Assembly (NCBI RefSeq): GCF_018687715.1
Contig: NC_056753.1
Span: forward strand, 15,006,001-15,070,000
DNA from: Carya illinoinensis
Lineage: Eukaryota > Streptophyta > Magnoliopsida > Fagales > Juglandaceae
Direction: 5' to 3'
Length of the DNA stretch: 64,000 bases
The notes under the pieces were generated by a model that ran no database searches, was not told where the DNA came from, and was given only the letters and a program-made list of their open reading frames with translations. Shown one piece after another: positions 60,291 to 64,000 of this stretch. Every line of letters begins with the position of its first letter. The first letter of the stretch is position 1. A program made the translations under genes and the position numbers.

Positions 60291-62105
60291 ACTAAGGGCA
60301 GGTTTGGGGGTTGAGATGAGATGAAAATTTTGTGAATAGTATTAAAATCTGAAAGTTGAGAATTTTTAGTCTGATTTTTAAATAAATTTTGTGGGGCCCA
60401 TATAATCGTGTTTGGAACTTAAAGTTAAGATGAAAATTTTCATCTTGGAAAAAGAGAAGGCTGTCGTGGCCCCACCAGTCCATGGTCCCGAGGCAATGTC
60501 CTTCACGACAAAAATACTTCTGTATCCCTCTCTTTCCCTTCCCCCTTCCTCGTCTCTGTGTTCGCTGCAATGGCTTCACCGAAGGCCAATCGATAGCTCA
60601 TGTTCTACCATAATCGGCTTCCATCGAAGTGTTAGATCGGTCAGTCCTCATCCATTATTTGGGTTTCATTTCTCCATTTTGGGAAAGATTCACTACATCA
60701 ACTGTTCTCTCCATCCATCTCCGTCGGAGCTCGCGATCTCTCCCTCTCTTCTGATCACCTGGAAAGGAGGTTCTCGGATTCTCGTCGCCAATGTAACCTC
60801 ACCGGAACGCCGTTTCAACTGCACACCCGCTCTCGTTAACTGGGAAAGTGTTCTCTTCCCCTGTCTGAGATCTAATTCTTTGTTGCTGAACATAGGCTGC
60901 CGACACCGTCCATTGTGGGTGAATTAGGAACGGATTCTTCCTTTCTCCCTCTCATCGGTGCACGATCTCTACGCCGGTAAATTCCTTTGCTTTCTCTGTT
61001 GATAAATTGTTTCCCTATTTGAATATCTGTACCCCACCACTCAATGTGCATTCCATAACCCCTCGGCTCCTCACTTCCTTATACACCATTTATTTATTAT
61101 GGGGTACAGAGTCTATCGAAGTCCTGTATTTCTATCAAAAGCCATGAATTCATGGCACACTTAACTTCTCGCCCGTGAGTTCAGTGTATTGGGTACGCCG
61201 AATGCTTATATTCTTCTGTATTTATTCCTTGTAGATGTTATACGTTTACCTATCATTACATCATTTGTTCATTGAAACAGTCCACTATAATCAATATTAT
61301 TCGGCCTATGCTGTTGCATTGTTGTTGGTAGATTGTCTTGGACATGTCTGAATTGTGTGAAGGAATGTTTGAGTTGGTGTGGGGGTGTAAATTCTTGGTG
61401 TGACGGAATGGATTGTTGGGTTGCTGGGACATCCTATATGGTTTAGCCGTGAATAATTTCCAGTTTGGATCTATGTAACAATCCATAGATGCCTGGTTTG
61501 CCTTTCGGGTTTATGTGTCGATATGGAAGTTGGCTGTTCAGTTGATGTTGGTTGGCTGTGGGTTTGAACTTTGCTTTCTAAGGTTAATTCGAGCCATGTG
61601 TGCTGTATGTTCTGCACACACCTTGTTGGCTTTCTGATCTTTATTTTATATTTTGTCTTTCATTTTTCTTCGGCAAGTGCCTGCTTCCATTATGGGCTGG
61701 GAAGTATTTGTTCTGCAAAATTATTGATGACTTTCAAAATTAATTTTCATTTGTTCTGCAAGTGAATTTATGGGCTACCATAAATTGAAGACTTCTGTGG
61801 GAAACCCGGTTGTATACATGTCTACAACTAGGCTTGATTTATCCGATAGATTTTCATTACTATATTTGATTATAATTACGTCAAAATGCCACATAGTAAC
61901 TAATCATTCAAACTATAACAAAAACATCCAAATTAACATCTTATATTAGAGCCATGTATACACCCAAATTCCAGGGTTTTATCATTTCTTGCAACCAAAG
62001 ACAAACTTCAAAATTACCTCCATAATGATTCCCATCCTAATTTCCACCATGATTGAATAGCATTGGTGTATTTACTTGGGATGTTTTGGTTTTTTTGCAA
62101 GAAAT
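60291..62105. other. Region upstream of the GRF-type gene, no supported CDS
   Basis: A MITE-like GAGATGAGATGAAAATTTT start lies at about 60313. A C/T-rich segment at about 60500-60970 gives a long plus-strand frame of non-conserved composition and could be an untranslated leader or first exon. The remainder shows nothing I can assign. Confidence 0.35.
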
Positions 62106-62540
62106 ATGGGAAGTACTAGCGGTGTATCCATAAACAGTTCCTATCCTACCAGGGCAGAAGATGACATCATTTTGGGTCGAAGGCCTCTATGTTATTGAGG
62201 CGTTCCCTCCAAATTAAGGACCTCCGGCAACCCCAAAAGTTTCGGGAGGCGCTTTTTGAATTGTCGATATTATAAGGGTCAAAACCAGTGTGCATTTTTT
62301 AAATGGGTTGATCTTGCAGTGTCACAATCAGAATGTTGTAAGCGCACCTTAGAATTAGCAGAACGAAGAAATGAAAGGATAGCGGATGAACGTGCAAGAA
62401 TATCAGATGCAAAATTTCATGCACTTAAGAAGAAGTACAAATGTTGGTTGATTGCATCTTGGGTTTTATTTATTGCCTTCTTAGTTAGTTTCAATCTTCC
62501 TAAAGTTAATGATAATGTAACTCGTTTAATGCTATATTAA
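62106..62540 (+). pseudogene. GRF zinc-finger protein with coiled coil and membrane helix, premature stop
   Basis: From ATG 62106 the frame reads MGSTSGVSINSSYPTRAEDD and reaches LCY, then TGA (62196-62198), then GVPSKLRTSGNPKSFGRRF, NCRYYKGQNQCAFFKWVD, the pattern of a GRF zinc finger (CxCG ... NPGRRF..C ... CxFFxW.D). The stop falls exactly where the second Cys ligand of CxCG should be. After the finger come a charged coiled coil (RTLELAERRNERIADERAR) and a transmembrane helix (WLIASWVLFIAFLVSF). The family is common in plants and often found near transposons; function unknown. Starting at the next ATG (62256) would lose half of the zinc site. Confidence 0.75.
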
Positions 62541-62774
62541 TGTTTTCCTTATCAATATGTGTAAAAGGTATATTAGTTCCTTTAATTTATGTAACCAAAT
62601 CCCGCTGGTCGGACTCTATATTTTGTGTAGTCTATTTGTAACATGCTCTTGAAAAACAAAGCCTTTATTTGGGAGGCATTTGAATTGCAGTGCAGGGCAG
62701 GGTATTTTGGGTTTTATTTTCTTCTTCCTGTTGGCTGAAAGTTAAGTTTGTTGGGAATTTAAGAAGTGGGGGTG

Positions 62775-62783
<9 letters not shown>

Positions 62784-62812
<29 letters not shown>
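62784..62812. repeat. (TA)n microsatellite
   Basis: An alternating AT tract of about 30 bases downstream of the GRF-type gene. Confidence 0.85.
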
Positions 62813-62815
<3 letters not shown>

Positions 62816-63077
62816 CTAAGTAATGTTGGGATATTTTGTAGAATCGGTTTTGGTTTTGGTTTGTAAACAATTACAGTTGAAAAAAAATAGGATGAGATGC
62901 GAATGCATTCTTTACGGGATTTTATTAATTACTTAGACAAGTTTTATGTTACGTAATGTGTTTTGATTTTATTATTATTTAATTTAACTCAGAATGGGTA
63001 AAACTTAAAAAGTCGACACTGTAGTTAGAGCGATCGAGTCACAACATTCTATATTATCAATAAAATTTGGAGAAACA

Positions 63078-63215
63078 TATCCCGACGATATTAATAATAA
63101 TGGCAATGCATACATAAATCCCGACGATATACATAAAATGGCAACGCATACGTAAATCCCGACGATATTAAAATAATGGCAATGCATACATAAATCCTAA
63201 TAATTTGATACCTAT
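63078..63215. repeat. Short tandem repeat, unit about 38-39 bases
   Basis: CCCGACGATAT begins at about 63081, 63120 and 63158 with a degenerate fourth unit near 63196. Each unit contains AATGGCAATGCATACATAAA or a close variant. It lies just downstream of the HARBI1-like frame's stop. Confidence 0.85.
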
Positions 63216-63224
63216 AGTACGTAC

Positions 63225-63488
63225 TCATTGCCCATTCCTATGTGCCCACATCGGAATGACAATCTCATCCCTCTGTGCAGCCATAGCTTCGGCTGACTCA
63301 TGAGACATGTCAACCACTTCAGACGTCTTGCCTGCATCCCCTTCTCCACTAGAACCATCTCCATTAAGTTGCATTGTCAATGCATGCTGAATGAACTCAT
63401 CGTATGGCGTCACCGTTTTAATAAGATTATGTAGTGTACAACATACTGTAACGAGCATCCCTTGCCTGGTTGGATGATAACGAGGCAT
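63225..63488 (-). pseudogene. HARBI1/ALP1-like nuclease C-terminus (PIF/Harbinger transposase)
   Basis: The minus-strand frame starts MPRYHPTRQGMLVTVCCTLH and NLIKTVTPYDEF, the conserved C-terminal end of the DDE_Tnp_4 (HARBI1/ALP1-like) nuclease, and ends with VVDMSHESAEAMAAQRD and IVIPMWAHRNGQ. In complete proteins this is preceded by about 200 or more residues with the DDE catalytic triad. Here homology stops right at the Met (63488), where an unrelated repeat begins. It is a truncated remnant, either of a Harbinger transposon or of a domesticated homolog. Confidence 0.78.
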
Positions 63489-63489
63489 C

Positions 63490-64000
63490 GCTGACCGGTG
63501 TAAAACTGCAAGTGCACAGTATCGTAATTTTATAATAAAGTGATAAGAAAAGTATCGTCCTCAGGGATTGGTATCTTACTCTTGCCAAATATCAAAATTA
63601 TACTAATATCAATTTTATCTAGAGGAATCACTAAGATTTTTGTAGTTGCAAATTAAACTAGATCAACTCAAAGCGAAATACGCAAAGGAAATAAAACTGA
63701 CGATCGAAGATCAAATTAATGGGAAAGAAAACTTTTAGGAAATCGATTTCACCTAATTCTTCACTATGCTTTTCTCATCCAGCTAATTTAATTTAATTCT
63801 TTTTGTTCATTAGCAAATCTCTAATTCATCCAACAGCCTCTTTCGATAGTCAATTGGAAATTATTCTTGTTTATCAATTCGCACAAGAATATGCAAGTTA
63901 AATAATCAAGAAAGCAATAAGACCAATGATTTAATTACTACATAGGTTCATACAAGTCTTTGGATCTCTATACTTACCTATGCTAAAGTATTCAAGATCT
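63490..64000. repeat. Unclassified dispersed plant repeat, cut by window edge
   Basis: The sequence opens with ACTGCAAGTGCACAGTATCG and contains AGTATCGTCCTCAGGGATTG, which from memory recur in many plant genomes as a retroelement-derived non-coding repeat; the family was not determined. No frame is seen. It truncates the transposase fragment to its left. Confidence 0.45.

Noticed and set aside
60412..60927. 171-codon plus-strand ORF
   Set aside because: The translation has no recognisable domain and reflects a C/T-rich leader-like stretch; no conserved copy was available for support.
63078..63215. Regularly spaced repeats resembling a CRISPR array
   Set aside because: The units are contiguous, degenerate and about 38 bases, without distinct spacers, and this is eukaryotic DNA.

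Overview
The window is plant nuclear DNA from a eudicot. Evidence: a membrane-anchored LRR receptor-like protein (RLP) gene pair, intron-rich fragments of plant flavoprotein and mitochondrial-carrier genes, and typical plant transposons (Ty1-copia, chromovirus Ty3-gypsy, hAT, PIF/Harbinger, CACTA-like, Helitron, LINE, tRNA-derived SINE). Small A/T-rich MITEs with GATGAGATG-rich ends recur throughout; from memory they resemble families of Fagales genomes such as walnut or hickory, but that placement is a weak inference. No prokaryotic features, CRISPR arrays or rRNA/tRNA genes were seen.

Layout. 1-3929: decayed minus-strand Ty1-copia element, cut by the left edge. 3930-11726 (block A): a duplicated segment with an RLP gene broken by one nonsense codon. 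11727-12150: LINE fragment. 12828-21056: decayed chromovirus gypsy element with both LTRs. 23267-23650: two exons of a mitochondrial NAD-carrier-like gene (minus, broken). 23905-27226: tandem duplication of about 1.6-1.8 kb. 27227-29705: non-autonomous hAT element with exon-like cargo. 30088-41651 (block B): the fuller copy of the duplicated segment, with the intact 901-codon RLP gene at 36241-38946 and, left of it, a MITE holding a solo LTR holding a hAT element. 43215-45990: FAD-dependent oxidoreductase gene, 3' part missing. 48457-55078: ETF-ubiquinone oxidoreductase gene, 3' part missing and two lesions. 55160-57950 (block C): third copy of the left part of block B, without the hAT element. 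57951-58501: Helitron terminus with a replication-protein-A-like fragment. 59614-60290: fourth partial copy. 62106-62540: GRF zinc-finger gene with a premature stop. 63225-63488: HARBI1-like transposase fragment. 63490-64000: unclassified dispersed repeat.

Biology. The only gene that looks fully functional is the RLP at 36241-38946, a likely cell-surface immune receptor of the Cf/Eix type. Its near-identical sister at 6425-9130 differs mainly by a Trp-to-stop change, so the locus shows birth and death of an immune-receptor pair. Most other genes are relics. The paralogous blocks supply empty sites, so several insertions can be dated relative to the duplications.
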